Assembly: GCF_905475395.1 (NCBI RefSeq)
Contig: NC_058339.1
Span: 24,312,001 to 24,376,000 of the forward strand
Reading direction: 5' to 3'
From: Chrysoperla carnea
Lineage: Eukaryota; Arthropoda; Insecta; Neuroptera; Chrysopidae
DNA length: 64,000 nt
Positions 38,051 to 52,200 of this stretch are shown here, in pieces (within the stretch, counting starts at the first letter, position 1; each line of letters opens with the position of its first letter). The notes beneath the pieces are model-generated. The model was given only the letters and a program-made list of their open reading frames with translations, did not search any database and was not told the DNA's origin. The position numbers and the translations under genes were made by a program.

Positions 38051-39054
38051 TGAATTGCCAATTTTTATTGTATTTTGTTTAGAATAGTAAATTTTTCCAT
38101 TAAATTGTTCCGAATTTTAGTACGAGCTTGAGGTCATGCTGGTGAAGCAGTATCTATATTATTGTTAGGAAATTCACAGTGTTGAGCAATGCGTTCAAAT
38201 CATAAAACTTTGCGATATATATCCATATTATATTCCATATACCCAGTTAATGGACAATGGCAGCCAAATTTGTATGAGCTTAATTGAATCAAATACAACA
38301 ATGGATACTCTGCACAACAAAAACTCCCACTTAAAACGTATCTAAGAACACTATCCATTAGATAACTTTTTGCTTAGACCCTTCTCCAAACTGAACCGAT
38401 TTTGAGGATCATCGCCTATTTTTTAGTTATTCCGAGTACGGGCGTTAAAAATAATTCTTGGAAGTCTGCAAGGCACAAAACTGATAATTATTTTGAAATT
38501 CAGTTTGGTTCTACGAAATTGAATTACTGTATTACCGTCTTATTTATCATCTATCTTAATCAAATCCAGTTATACCTCATTCATTTACAATTTGCCTTGA
38601 TTACATAAAGTATTAGCTGTGCCCTCGGCATGGACACCATACAATTGGTGTATTACCCATACTAGTATGTAGTTCATAAATTTTATACTTAATAAATTTT
38701 GCAATTTATTAAGCTTTCAATTTTATTAATTTATTGAATTTACTCTTAATTTGTTAGGATTACGTAACAACGAATTGTAGTATAGCAAGTATTTCGTTCA
38801 ACTGAACATATATTTATTCTCTCTATCTCATTCAAGTCACCATGCGGACATCCTGCTCCTATTTCATACTACTCTATACAATAAAAGTATACAGTGTGTT
38901 CATTTCAAAAGTATCCACCCTTAATAACTCTTGACCTGATGTGAATATTATTTTGAGTGAAAACACTCCGATTTAGATATCGAGGGGAAACTAAAAAATG
39001 GTACCTAGAAAATTTAAGGTTTTATCCCTTCATTCCCACTCACCTCAATTACTC

Positions 39055-39306
39055 ATTTCAAATGGCACCCTCTACTTTGTTACACTTCATTAGAAAAGGC
39101 ATAAAATTCTCTCTTAAACCATGATCAAGAAATTGAAATCGATCGATGGGTCTTAAGATAGACTACACATAAGATGGAAGGTATGAGTTCTTCTGGGTAG
39201 TCTATCTTAAGAACTAATCGATTGATTTCATTTTTTAATCATGTTGAAGAGAGAATTGCATGCCTTATCAATGAGCTATCACAAGGTAGGGGATGCCATT
39301 TGAAAT
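39055..39306. mobile_element. Foldback element with ~115-bp arms
   Basis: ATTTCAAATGGCACCC at 39055 is inverted as GGGATGCCATTTGAAAT at 39290-39306. The arms continue inwards through AATTCTCTCT / AGAGAGAATT and TCTTAAGATAGACTAC / GTAGTCTATCTTAAGA, leaving about 20 nt at the centre. Non-coding. Confidence 0.7.
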
Positions 39307-39309
39307 TTC

Positions 39310-42060
39310 AAAGTTGAGGAAGAATTTGAACTCCAAAATGATAAATATAATGATTTCAATTTCTAGAATATAAAAAAAAATTCTTCATACCAAAAAGAAA
39401 AAGGAAATGAATCATGTGATGAATTTATTAAGAGGAATCAATTCTTCGTCTAAAATGATTCTGTCTTCAACACCAGTGATGAATATTTCATATTTAATTT
39501 AAAACGAAACACAATCATACAAACCATATATATTACGAAATGTAATCTAAAACCTTGGAAAATATAATTTTGTATTTATAACAACTAATATGGCCTTATC
39601 ACCGTGTTCAAATTAATTACTATAAACGGTCTTTTATAACTGATAAAAAATGTGTTTTTTTAATCATGTGAAATAGTCAATAACTAAAAAAAAAACAACG
39701 AAAAAAACACAAAAATTAACACACCATTTTACAGAAAAAAAAAGTGTTACACAACACGAAGGTACGAGAATTTATTTTTAATTAAATGGTATAATTCGTA
39801 CTTATTAACATGCGTGATATACGCGGAAATCAACTTATATCTTCATCTAAAGTTATAATAGATAGATACTGAAAAAAAAGAAACAGTATACGTAATACCA
39901 TGGAAATAAAAAATGAACTTTGAACTAAATACCAAGTGTACGAGATTTTATCAAGTCACAATGTAGGACTCGAAAAAAAATCGCAAAGTATATTCTAGGA
40001 AAATTGCTAATAAAGATAGAAAAGATATTTTGAGCCAATTTAATATAAAAAATATAATTTAAGACTTTAGCTATGTATTTTCGACCTTAAATAATTCTAT
40101 TCAAATTCTTAACTTTAAATTTTCAACGTTTTGAGTACTGTAAATGCTCTTCTTTAATAAATTTAAATTAAACACATCGGCGTATCAAATGTCAAATTTG
40201 AATCGAAAATTCCTAGAGTTCTCGTTTATTATTTTCGATAATACCTAGGTAATAGTTAAATATCACAACACCAATCTCATTCTACTTGATACCTCAATTG
40301 CCTCCTTCCTATCATTATTCAACGCCGTTGAATATTGGAATTTTGAATTAAGTTGTTGATCAAAATTTCTTTTTTGGCAAAAATGGAAAGATAGCATATA
40401 AGTTTTAAAACACAACTGTTTTATTTTTTCATAATAATTTGAAAGTTACATACAGTTTTAAAAAACTTTTCAAAAGAGAAACGAAAACTCCCGACGAAAA
40501 AATTTTCGTAAAACATCGTGTGACGTAATAATCTTAATTATGTATGAATATAGTTTGAATTTTAAAATTTCTACTTCACGAATATGGCACGCTATGCCTA
40601 AATAACATTTATAATCTGTGAATTTTTTTGTACATGCTATTCATATTAATTAACTTATACATAGCTTTTAAAAAAGTTTTCTTGGCGAAGTTCAATATAA
40701 TTAATGATAAAGAATTGAAATAAGATACAAAAATTGATAATTTTTGTTTATACAACAACTCAATTTTCATAACGATAATTTTTACGTGTTTCTTTTACAT
40801 TTTTGGCTAGCGATCGTACATACTTATTATACATATAATTATTTACATTCATAGGTACATATTTGCAAAAAATGTAGCTCGTATTTTGCAGTTGATTAAT
40901 AAGCCGTGCATTATAAATTCAAAACATTTATGTAATTTCTAACATAAAGAGTTCGTGTAAAAAGAAACACCAAAAGAATCAATATCTAATTGGCAATTAT
41001 ACATTCAATAAATGAATGTTAAAAAAATATGTACTGTATACACATACTTTTGATTGTTTGTAAGTGCATTTTCTACTAAATATTCTTAATTACTTCTTTT
41101 CATGAAATTGAATATTTAACAAAAAGAAAGTACCCAAAAATGGTAACATATATATTATTTGTCCGTGACTATTCTCTTAGGACCAAAGTTGCTTTACAAA
41201 AAATAATCCCAATAAAATTGATGTGTATAAATATAATTCAAAAATAAAATTCAAAAAATCGAGTGGAGTCAAATAATAGACGAGGTGTTAAATATATGTT
41301 ATCGAACCCTAGCTAAAAGTTAGCTTTAAAAGTTTTCTCTCTACTACTGCTTTTCTTTAAAAGCATTTTCAAGCCAGCCCCGGCTTTTACCTACAGAACC
41401 TAAACAGTTGAAGTAATCACATTTCTAGTATGAAGCCAAGATAATTATGCAGGTATATAAATTACATATAAACATATATAATTTGCCAAGCAAAAATGAA
41501 ATGTTTTCAGACTTTAATTATAGTACGTCTCCAATTCTCTATTAAAAATTTTACATGCATTCATACACATACAATGACTTTGTATTTAATAAATTCTTAT
41601 TAAAAAATCCGATAGGTTCCTGTTCCCGTATAAAAAAACTAATTACATTTTCATTTCTCCCTAAAATCATCCCATACATATTTTTTTTGTTTTATGATTT
41701 TTCTTTCCTTTTTCGAAATATAAGGGTTAATGAATAAATAATAAGAATGTCTGTAATATGCAATCACAAAAAAAAATACTGCAGTTGATATACATATAAT
41801 AAATACATACGTATTGAAATAAATTTGAAAGTTACAATCATTTTAAAATTCAAATGAACAATTTCAATATAGATACCATACGTGAATAAGTTTGTATCAA
41901 ATACAAATTTATGATTTATTTAAATTATACTCATTTTATTAAATATAAAAATGTATAAACCAATTAAAAAGAAAACTATTTTTTGTAATTTTAAAAAAAC
42001 TACCTTGCCAAAAAAAAAAAAAAACTAATAAAGTAAATAAAATTTAAATAAATTGACAGA
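39310..42060. other. AT-rich sequence without recognisable features
   Basis: Poly-A and poly-T runs, no clear open frame, repeat boundary or RNA gene. Confidence 0.5.
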
Positions 42061-42065
42061 ACAAA

Positions 42066-42627
42066 GTCGGTGTGGTACTGAAATCGTGTAAGTGCGACCG
42101 CTCTAGTCCACAGGGTTGGAACATTGAAAGAATGTCTTGTTAGCCTTCATAGATTATTCTTGGAACATGTACTACAGATTATGCTGGAACGTTAATTATC
42201 TCCATAGATAAATAATGCGTTTTATCCACTTTTCAGATTCTGTTTATTCAGTTTTTTCCAGTTTTTTTATTACCATTAAAAAACGACTCAACTAATTCTG
42301 CTTAAAACTCTTTCAGTTCTTAAATAAGCGATTACGCGTCGAATAAACCTAGTGGTTCGTGAGATAATCGAGAGGAAAGAATCCGAACGAATATACGAAC
42401 ATGCGTACACACACACACACACAGACATCACATTGAAAAGGTTTGATTCGGATATTGCGCTCTTGAAACCGCGGAAATATCTAAAACTGGAGATTTTCAA
42501 AATGGGACCCATTATTTTTATTTAAGTACATACTAATCATACTTGTAAAGGGTTAGCTGCCCGTTTATAATAAATAAATAAATAAATAAATAGATAAATA
42601 AATTACATAAACTTCCTCTGGGAAGTT
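42066..42627 (-). mobile_element. AACTTCCC-ended repeat element, copy 2 (reverse)
   Basis: Reverse-complement copy of the element at 37598. CTTCCTCTGGGAAGTT (42612-42627) is its start and GTCGGTGTGGTACTG (42066-42080) its end. It includes a CA run (42407-42421) and an (AATA)n run (about 42572-42602). The CCGCGGAAATAT and GTTTTATCCACTTTTCAGAT blocks match the other copies. The minus-strand open frame at 42288-42512 is part of the repeat. Confidence 0.75.
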
Positions 42628-43064
42628 AAAAATCAAAAACTCGACTGCGCCAAATAAAATTGAAAAGAGTGAAACAAGTCCAGTAGTTTACATAGAAATT
42701 TTAAGAGGCACGATTCATTAAAACCTAGTCCGGCTCAAATCAGTACAAAAGCAATAGCTCTATTTCCTTCGACAATTCGCTAAACAATCATTACAAGAGA
42801 TTTTAATTTTTTATTTTTGCGATTATGAACATCAAATCAGATTCAAATATCCAATGACAACTGCATTGAAGAATTTTTTTATAAATCTTTTTATTTCTTA
42901 AATAAAATATTTTCAGTGTCACCTTCATTAATTTTAATAAAGACATACCAAATTAAGAAGTTTATAGGAAGCATTAAAAATTGTTTTATATTAATTAAAA
43001 TAATATTTTAGTTAACAATACATACGTCAATTTATTAATTAAAATACAATTTGCAATGTCTATA

Positions 43065-43417
43065 CAGAGTGATTCAATAATACATTGACATTGAACATAT
43101 GGTGTACTTAAAACTTTTCGTATTCAATATACAGGGTCATAAAGTTTTAAAACAAATATATCATAATTTTTTTGAGATTCCTTGCATACCTTTTCATTTT
43201 CGAGATATACAATCATAAAGTTTTTAAACTTATGTTCCAAAAATTTATGATTGAGTTTCCTAAAAATAGAAATTATGTAATGGTAATTTTATATGCCCTA
43301 TTTTGTTGTTTTTTGTAAAGTATCTCAAAAAACCAATATATTTACCATTTCCATATTTTTGTTTTTAAAATTTTTCACCCTGTTTCATTTGATGGAAGGT
43401 ATTATTGAATCACTCTG
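43065..43417. mobile_element. TA-flanked miniature transposon (Tc1/mariner-like)
   Basis: CAGAGTGATTCAATAATAC is exactly inverted at the right end (GTATTATTGAATCACTCTG), each end bordered by TA (43063-43064 and 43418-43419). It is 353 bp with no open frame. TA duplications and CAG-type termini are usual for Tc1/mariner-derived miniature elements. Confidence 0.75.
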
Positions 43418-44944
43418 TATATTGTATTATTATATTGTTGTTATTTAATAATGTTTATGACTAATTGCAAAGCGTAATTACAAAATAATTGTCGAATAAT
43501 AGAGACATCAAAAAAATACATATACTTGACGAAACTCGTACATCGAACCTCTTCCAGCGTTTTTAACCTCTTCTCGGCATAGCGAAATTCTTGTAATAGA
43601 TCCGAAAATTCAAATCGAAATTTCTAGTATATCTTTTCACGTGACCAGAAAAATATTTTTACGTCACTTTTCGAGTGATGTATGTATGAAAGAATGTGTG
43701 TGTGGGTGTCTACGGGGACATTGTTTCGTTCACGATTTCTCGTGAATGAAAAATAATAGCGATATTGAAGTTGTATTAATCGTTACGTAATAATATAAAT
43801 CTGTGCCGAAATTTTTCTGTAATTAAATTTGAAATTTAGTTATAGAAAATCATTTAATCAATAATTTATCCCCTGATTACTTTTTCTGTAAAACTAATAT
43901 TCACTATTTATTGATTGAAACAAAAATTCCGAAAGCTTGGAGATAGAGAATGTCAAAAATCCGCTGATTTGATTACAAAAGCTTAAAATCTTTTTTTGAA
44001 AAAATAACTATTGATTAAAATTACGAAATAATTGTAATATGTTTACTTCGGCTTTTAGCAGAGCCTTTTTGCCAGGCTATGTGATGTTAAAAAATAGTAT
44101 GATCTATAAAAATATTAGATACACTTACAGTAGATTTACACTAGAAAGGCGTTTTCATTTACACGGCATTTTGACCTAGTTTTTAATGTATATAAACAAT
44201 GAAATAAAGTATTCGTGATATATGGAAATTGACGTGATTTCTATAAAATAAGATACATTTTTATTATTCTTTAGCACGTACTTAGACTTACCAATGTCTT
44301 CATTTAATAAATAAATTATTTATGAAAATATGTAATTAATTAATTAAAATATAAATAATTCATTTAAAAAAAAAAAAAATTCTGAGAAGAGATATATTTA
44401 AACCTTGTTGTAAAATAGTCAAAAATTCAAGGCAAAATTATCTATGGAAATTATAAGTTTAAGTTTAAAAGTGGGCACACTTTACTAACAAAACAAAGCT
44501 ACAAAAAATTTCGAGTACTGTGTTATTTTTCAAATTATATATTATTATAATAAATAGTATATTTTATTATTTTTAAATGATGAACACACATTTTTAACAT
44601 TCTTAGACTAAACTTGAAGACATGCGAAAAATCGCTTAGTGATATTTTTTTTATTATAGTTACTACCAAAAATTTATTTAAATATTGTCTACTTACTTCT
44701 TTATGCATTTTTTTGAATTCGCTTCTATTTTTATCCGACTGAGTACCGCAAAGGAGTGGTAATGTGTTTATCAGTCTATGTCTGCTACTCTGTTCTTATG
44801 TGGCACACTAGAGACAAAACGTGTCGGCCGATTTTGATAATTCTTAAGTCAATCGATTTGTCTTAACCTTGCGAGTGCTACTGAAGATATGGCAGTAATG
44901 AAAATTCAATATGGCGGCCACCAGACGCATTAAAATTTTTTTTC

Positions 44945-45262
44945 AAATCCATTCGGTAGTTTTTGCGTGAAAGCTTAACAAATAAACAAGCAAACAAAGA
45001 AATATCTTTACTTTCAGATTTATAATGTATGGGGGATTCTTTAAATTGTAAGAAGTATGTCTGATAACCGAAATTGAACAGATGTCGATAATTTGTATAA
45101 CTCTTTCACTCTGTTTTATGAAATGCCAAAACAATAAATACATTTGTTTAAATATTTTAAGAGCTATATTATTGTCAATCATTGAAATCCATTTGGTAGT
45201 TTTCACGTGAAAGCGTAACAAACAAACAAACATCCTTACTTTCACATTTATAATATATAGAG
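44945..45262 (+). repeat. Two direct copies of a retrotransposon-tail-like sequence
   Basis: AATCCATTCGGTAGTTTTTG with TGAAAGCTTAACAAATAAAC and CTTTACTTTCAGATTTATAA (44946-45030) recurs at 45186-45260 as TTTGGTAGTTTTCACGTGAA and so on, ending TTTATAATATATAGAGGATG. The spacing is about 240 nt. The (AAC)n-rich end followed by TTTATAATAT looks like the 3' tail of a non-LTR element. That family label is inference. Confidence 0.5.
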
Positions 45263-46126
45263 GATGGAGATATTAATAGGGATATAACATATCGTTTAAT
45301 ACGCAGAGAAGTTTTCATTTCAAAAAATTAAAATGAAAATTTTGAAAAATTTTCCACGGCGGTGAATCTATTGTAAAGAACAATATAAATTATATAAATT
45401 TTATATCACGGGATAGCGACTGCAAAAATACTAAAATCCTTTTACATGCAATTATTATGACTTTCAAAAAACCTCAACTATCAAACATAAAGTCATGAAA
45501 TGTAACATTTATATTTATATTTTAGCATAATAGATCGTAAGCTCATAATGCAGCGGATTTTTTATGATTCTATTTTATTACAATTTGGAAGAATTGTAAA
45601 GGTGAGTTTGATAACAACGAAAAATGTGGTTTTATGCAGACTCGATTGCCCAATTTCTAAAAGATTTTCTTTGTTTTTTATTTTTGCTAACTTTTTTAAA
45701 CATAGAAAGCCATTGAGTTAGCTATCACTTTGAAGTTTTTGGCATCTTTCTTTAAATATAAACAGCTCTCTCATGAATAAAAAAATCGTCGATAATTCGA
45801 AAATCGAAAAACTTGATTAAAGTAAAACTCTTATTTCTTCTTTTTTACCAGACTTATTTTTATCAATCCCCCAAATGACCAAAATGAAGACAATCATTCG
45901 CTTCATTATGGGCTCACTGTTTTTGTAATATAAAAGTAACATGGACATTGTAACCAAGAGAAAAAGTTTAATGAGAATTATTTTATTCGGTTATAATAAT
46001 TGTGTTTATTTTTAAGTAATTTTGAAGGTTATTTCTAGACATGCGTTTTATTATTGTATGTTTTTGTTTTTCCATAAATAAATAACTTTTGATGTTTTAG
46101 TTATATTGACCCTTTTTTTTAAGATA

Positions 46127-46369
46127 CAGGATGGACTATTTTAATCTATAATGGCCAAGAGCTCGTTCTGTAGCTAACCAATCAAAAAAATAACTTGAAC
46201 AAAAATTTTGGGATTTAATGTGGGACATCCTGTTCTGATATCAGATTGGACCTAGTTTTCCGGGTTGCTGTAAACAATGTCAGAACATGATGACCCACAT
46301 CAAACTTTTGTTTAGGTAATTTTTTGATTGATGAACTGAACAAGGTATTAGCCATAATAGTCTACCCTG
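46127..46369. mobile_element. TA-flanked palindromic miniature transposon
   Basis: CAGGATGGACTATT at the left end is inverted as AATAGTCTACCCTG at the right, bordered by TA (46125-46126, 46370-46371). Inner matches such as CCAATCAAAAAAATAAC / GTAATTTTTTGATTGATG and TGTGGGACATCCTGTTCTGA / TCAGAACATGATGACCCACA show the whole 243-bp element is nearly a palindrome. Confidence 0.75.
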
Positions 46370-46870
46370 TATATTTTTCAGCGTTTCCTTTTAATTCTAA
46401 TGAGATTAAATTTGGTATGTAGACTTGTTGCTAACGATATGAGTACCGGCTAGTTTCCAAGTTGTTTCCAATTTCGATGGCTTTCCGTATCTGTTACAGC
46501 TCTTACAAATTCACTTGGATGGTTAAAAATCTGTAAGCAAGTTCAATTGGTGTCGAAGTAAGAGTAAAAAATAGAGTATTTTTGTTATTACGAATTGGTT
46601 GGGTTCTGAAGTTTTTAGCCCTTGCGTTCAAATATGAGACACTATTTCAGAAATTATTTCCATCTATTTTTTCCTAAATCCAGTGTCAAGGATCAGTCTG
46701 TTTATGGGGTAACTTTTTCCAGGCACTTTGCCCTATTTAATTTCTTACTCTCCTAAATTGAGCTGAGAATTCAGTTAATTTATAGGAAGTATCTTTTAGT
46801 CCGTTTGAATTGCGTTATAAATGTGTTAACTTTAAAGAAGAAACACAATTTATTGCAACTAACGGCATAC

Positions 46871-47112
46871 CTTCGGTATGCTTAGGGTAGCGGGTTCGAT
46901 TCCCGCCGTCGCAAGAAAAATTAATTTTATTAATAGTTGTGATGGGCTGGTGTAGTGCATGGTATATGCATGAAGGGGGTGCACTTAGCCTCTGAAATTG
47001 AGGAGCTGATAAACGAAATTATCAGTGGAAAGGTGGTAAAACACATATATAGTATCACAATGGGCTCTATAGCCTAAGTGTGTCCTTCGTGGGCAGCCAA
47101 TATAACCTAACC
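46871..47112 (+). mobile_element. tRNA-derived SINE with telomere-like tail and target duplication
   Basis: The 5' end is truncated and enters the tRNA-like part just before the B box GGTTCGATTCC (46893-46903). The body includes GTTGTGATGGGCTGGTGTAG and GTGTCCTTCGTGGGCAGCC. The tail is TATAACCTAACCTAAC, ending in copies of CCTAA, the complement of insect telomere repeat TTAGG. TAACGGCATACCTTC (46860-46874) and TAACGGCATTCCTTC (47113-47127) are the target site duplication, differing at one base, so insertion was fairly recent. Confidence 0.8.
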
Positions 47113-47922
47113 TAACGGCATTCCTTCTTCAACCTAGCAGATACTCGTGGAAATATATGATTCTTAATATATGTTTATAATGTTTAGTAAAAACATAATG
47201 TATGAAATCTATGGTTTTAGATAAAAAGAAAGTTCTAATACGACTGAGCTGCACAATACACAGTATGTGTTGGTGTCTACTGAAATTGTCTAAAAAAGAA
47301 AAGAAACAATAATCAATGATGAAGGTTAAATATTCTTTTGAAAATTCTAATCTTTATTGTATATGATTTTTTTTTAACAAGGCCATATTACCAATGACGG
47401 AAAATAATGTAATAATTTTACAAAAAATCAAATATAACTAACTCAATCAGTAACTAGTTTATTGATGTTTTTTTTTTGCGATAAAATAATTAATAAATGT
47501 TATGAGACGAAAAAAATTATTAATGAATGGCACGACAAATTGCAAAAACTTCCTTATTATCTTGAGAATTTTTTGTAACCTGTTTTTGATGACTGGCATG
47601 TAGGTACGTATGTGTTGTTAATCGAGCACTAGAGGCGCAGCGGGAACTTATCAGGATCAAACAAAATAAATAATAGTCCTGCCTAATCTGGCCATTCTTG
47701 CGTCAGTAGTCAGTAGTCAAAGCAAGTTAAGACTCCTTAACTCGGCTACATGGCGACTTCAATAGCTAGTTAGATATTTGGTTAATTGGAGTTTAATTTC
47801 CTTGTGTAGTCTCCATGCGTATCACCTTCACTTCTACTATACGTGTAGGCTTTCTGCTCGAGAATTATCGAAAAATTGAATTATCGAAATTTTTTTGATT
47901 AATCCTTTTTCTTTTATCACAC

Positions 47923-47959
47923 AAAAATACTATTTTTCTGTGATAAAAATAGTATTTTT
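47923..47959. repeat. Perfect 15-bp inverted repeat
   Basis: AAAAATACTATTTTT and AAAAATAGTATTTTT are separated by CTGTGAT. No function assigned; possibly a tiny transposon relic. Confidence 0.6.
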
Positions 47960-49154
47960 GGGTTTTGCATATAAAACTTGTGATTAAATGTTGCAATATT
48001 TCAGAATAAAAACTCTATATTTAATTAATTGAAATAAATTAACATCAATTAGATTAAAATTAATTTTATAACCTTGTTTTAATTTTATTAAAATAATTTT
48101 TAGTATATATTTATAATCATAATTAATTCGTATCAATCTGTTAACACCCAAAAGCTATTGCTTTCAACGAAATTGATTTTTTTTTTTGCACAACTCATAT
48201 TTTGAACTAATTCGGGGTCATTTGTCAATGATACATATACATGTATCTAAGTAACTAAAAAGAGTTAATTTTACCAATAATAATAAATTATTTTTATTTA
48301 ATTAATAGGCCAAATCGTGGTTTTAATAATTATAATTAATAATGAACTTTTTTTTATATTTATTTTAGGAAGTGATTCAAGGAATCTACTTTTATTATGA
48401 TACTTTATGAATGTGGTTTATATATCATTTAATATTTTATTAAATTCATTTAATTATAATTCGTCCTTTTAACACATTTGTATCACACCTTTTTTCTGGG
48501 AAGGAATTTAAAGTAAAAATATTTATAATTCAAAATCTTTGTTTTCACTCTTAATTAGAAAATAAATAATGGAAATTTATGTATTTTTAATGCACACAAA
48601 ATAAAATTTTTAATTAGGTTAATAGATTTGCACTTGAAAGAAATAATGTTATCTGTTTTACCATCTGATAAAGATCAGAATTTTCGGAATTTAGTAAATA
48701 ATTTTAAAGAATTTGGTTTATTATTGGACAAGGTTCATAGAGGTATCGTATATAGTCACTGCATACTTTCTTAAGTAGTTTTTGATTCGTACAAACTTCG
48801 ATGCTGCGGCAGTCCCCAATTTCCCCAATAATACTAGTTACCCCAAGAAGATCTTTTAAATATGAAAGGCAATGACGACATCAAACGGTCAGATTGATAT
48901 AATACTCTGTTTATTTTTAAATTAAGTGATGCTTGTTTGAAAACAAATCTTTGTAGGTGGAAGCGCTTTTATTTAGTTTCACCTATCTCGTTGTCTGTCT
49001 GTAATCAAATCTTGCAAGTCAAATTTGATCCACTTCCCGGTTTCCGATGGATCTGAAATTTTGCATGCACATTTACTTTGGATGACAATGCATGGTCAGT
49101 TCTGATTTTCCCATCGCTTCCACCATATTTGATATAAATAGGCATGTGGAGCAG

Positions 49155-49287
49155 ATTAGGCGTTCCGATTCATTTTTGATGTTTTAAATTGTGCGCCTCA
49201 AGCTTTTGCCAATAGTCGAGTATGAGTGACTCAAAGTTAAAATTATTTTCTACTTTTTAGTACAATAAAAGCTTGTCCCTTAAAAAA
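49155..49287 (+). repeat. Dispersed repeat, copy 1
   Basis: TTTTAAATTGTGCGCCTCAA, then GCTTTTGCCAATAG, then TATTTTCTACTTTTTAGTAC and AATAAAAGCTTGTCC recur at 54806-54925 with moderate divergence. The unit probably extends upstream (GTGGAGCAGATTAGGCGTTC against ATTGAGGTGCTCC). Confidence 0.65.
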
Positions 49288-52200
49288 TATTTGTTATTTG
49301 AAATTCTATTATATGATGAATTTTATTTAGGTTAATCTAAAAAATACCCTTCTTTTTAATTTTTATCAGTAAGTAAATTCTGTTTTTATGGTATGCAGTA
49401 ACAATAATCTGACTAAGCTATGAAGAATTATCTAAATTATTTACATTTTTCTTGTAAAATCTTTCGTTATCAACTACAAAAATTCATTTTAAACTAGTAT
49501 ATAGGGAGTTTTTGCTAAATATAATAATTTCTACAAAATTATTCTGATGCAATGTATTGCATACATTTCCGTTCAATTTTATTGATATAATCTGAATTAA
49601 AATGAGTTATTTGTATCAAAAGAGATCCCTGAATCCCAGAGTTAATTGGCATTCTTTTAGTATGACATATTATTTGTCGAAAATTATTGTTTTTGCTTTT
49701 TTTGGAAACTGGGATGCTTTAAAATTATTATTATGTGATTCAAATATCTGAAAAGTTTAAATAATCAAAATTGTTTACAAAAATTTTAGGAACAATATTT
49801 AAAGATGTTCGGTCATATATTGTTGGCGCTTACTGTACAACTCCTTCTTGTTCAAAATACATTAGTATAATTATTTTGGTATACAATGCATCTTCGATGA
49901 TTCAAAGTACTTGAAAATTTTCATGATATTTAACTAATTAGCTGTGGTTACCAAATTTTTTGTTTGTTTTCGTTTTTTTGTTAAGAGGTCTTTTTAAAAA
50001 TTTACATCTATTTATAAAACATTTCTCATACACAAGTCAAATAATACCTTGACAAAAAAAATTATCAATTATAATTTTATTATAATAATATAACAATTAG
50101 AATTATAATAATTTCACTCAGCTAAAAATACTCTTAACTTCCTTATGGGTATAAATGTTATTTTTATGAAAGTGATGATTAAAAATTCAATGAAAGTTAA
50201 AACAACAGTTGTATTTTAAAAATTTGTTTTTTTATAAACAAACAAAAAATATATTTTTCAATGTTATGAAATTAAACAAACTCAATTAGATGACATGGAC
50301 GTTGGACAAGTGAATTCAAGGAGGATTATTTTTGCTACGGGTCATGAAAATTCCTGTTACAATTAACTCAAAGGATCGAAGTCTTGCCAATACAATCGGA
50401 AAATCAAGACCATTTTTAACAGGAAAAAATATTTCCCCTAGCGTACAGCGCATGTAATGCTAATTTTTATGGCAAGTGTTATGATTTGTAGAGAGTCTTA
50501 TATAAGTTACGGTCTCGAGATATGAACATACTTGGATATTTCCAAGTTAATATATAAATATGAATGTATAGTAATCCTATTTACATCAAAATCTAGCTCA
50601 ATCAGAAGCCGATAAGTGAGTCAAATTTGCAAAATTCCAGAACATACACACATGCATATACATTATAATTGAAGTTGAATAAAAGCTTGTAAAAAAAGTA
50701 TTTTTCCGCTAAATAAAAAATCTTTCCAATCAAAATTCAGTTTAAATTTTTCAAATTTTTTCTTTCCGAGAAATCACAACTGGATACATTTTTACCACAG
50801 AGTATCATTTTTTATCATTTTATTTTTGTATAAAATACCAGAAATCGAAAGAGTTATACAGTTCCAATCTAAAAAAGCTTAGTCAAGTTTATCGAAATTT
50901 TATAGACAAAAGTAAACATAAAATAAAGCTCATAAAAGAACAGCGCTTTTTCATATCTACACTTTTCGAACAATAACTTAGTAAAAGTCTTTGTCATGAA
51001 AATATAATTATGTACCCGCGAAAAAGTATGTCAGAATTTGCTTTTTTTACGAATATTTTCCTCGTTTCAAGTGGAAATTAAAAACCAAGGAAAAGTTGAT
51101 GTATCTCAATATTTACTTTTTATTTTTGCTAATTTTAAATAATATTTTAAGTCCTGCAGCGACAAAATACTTTTTATGTATTTTTTTCCTGCTACCTGTA
51201 ATTATCCCCTAAGGCTTTACATGTGATTTTTATATACTCAAACGTTAAACAAAATGTTGCTATGCAAATTTTCATTCATGTAACCCGCTATTTTTAGACG
51301 ATGTTTTCAATAATATGTGTATCGAGCCGAGGCGAGGGTAGTAAATATTCTACCTCAGCCGAGACCGAGGTGTGGCGAGGATCATTATAAAAGAAGGGAA
51401 GTGAGGCGAGGTGATACCAAAACCTCGCCTCGTCTCGTACTTCGTGAAACACTACAAATAAACTAGTCAAATAGCTCACGATGGGGGTTTATGGAAAAAA
51501 TTAGGGAGTTTTGAAAATAAGTATAGTTATTCTATGGTACCTCTACTAAAAGTTTAAAGCTGCTGAAGGGGGGGGGGGTTATAAAATGAGCTTTTCGCTT
51601 TTTATGCTTATATCTTTGTAACTATCAATTCTACAGGCATTCCATCCAAATACAAAATTAAAGTGAACAAAATTTCCAACAACGTTTCCTGGTTACCCAG
51701 AGGGACTGGAGCAAATCCGGAATTTCGGCATATTATAATTATAGTATTTAGGCATTTATATAAGCGAATTTCCGAAGGAAGTGTAGAAGGAAATAGTGCA
51801 CAGTACAAAATTTTGAATTGAAAAAAAAATTTATTTTGTATTTTTAAGCAGTTTTAAGAAATAAAAATTCTTGAAAATTTAAAAATGCAACCTTCGATTT
51901 TCTGTCTCTGAATGAATTTGCTTAGTAAATGCAGCTCCTGTGCTACGAATTATTTGATTCTGTAAATAATAAACAAAAATCAAACTTGAGTGTTAGAGGA
52001 GAAAAAAGTTATAAAATGCTACAGGTTTTTCCAAACTTCAAAAATAATAAAAATAAGAATTGATTCATCACATATTTTTTATCACAAAGATAATTTTCGT
52101 CACAAAGAAATATCTAAATATACGGTTTATTGATTTATGAATGCATAATTTATATATTTATAATTCAAATTATGCATTCTTGTTATTGATTATTAAATTA

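Noticed and set aside
42572-42602. (AATA)n and (CA)n runs as independent features
   Set aside because: Both lie inside AACTTCCC element copy 2 and are described there.
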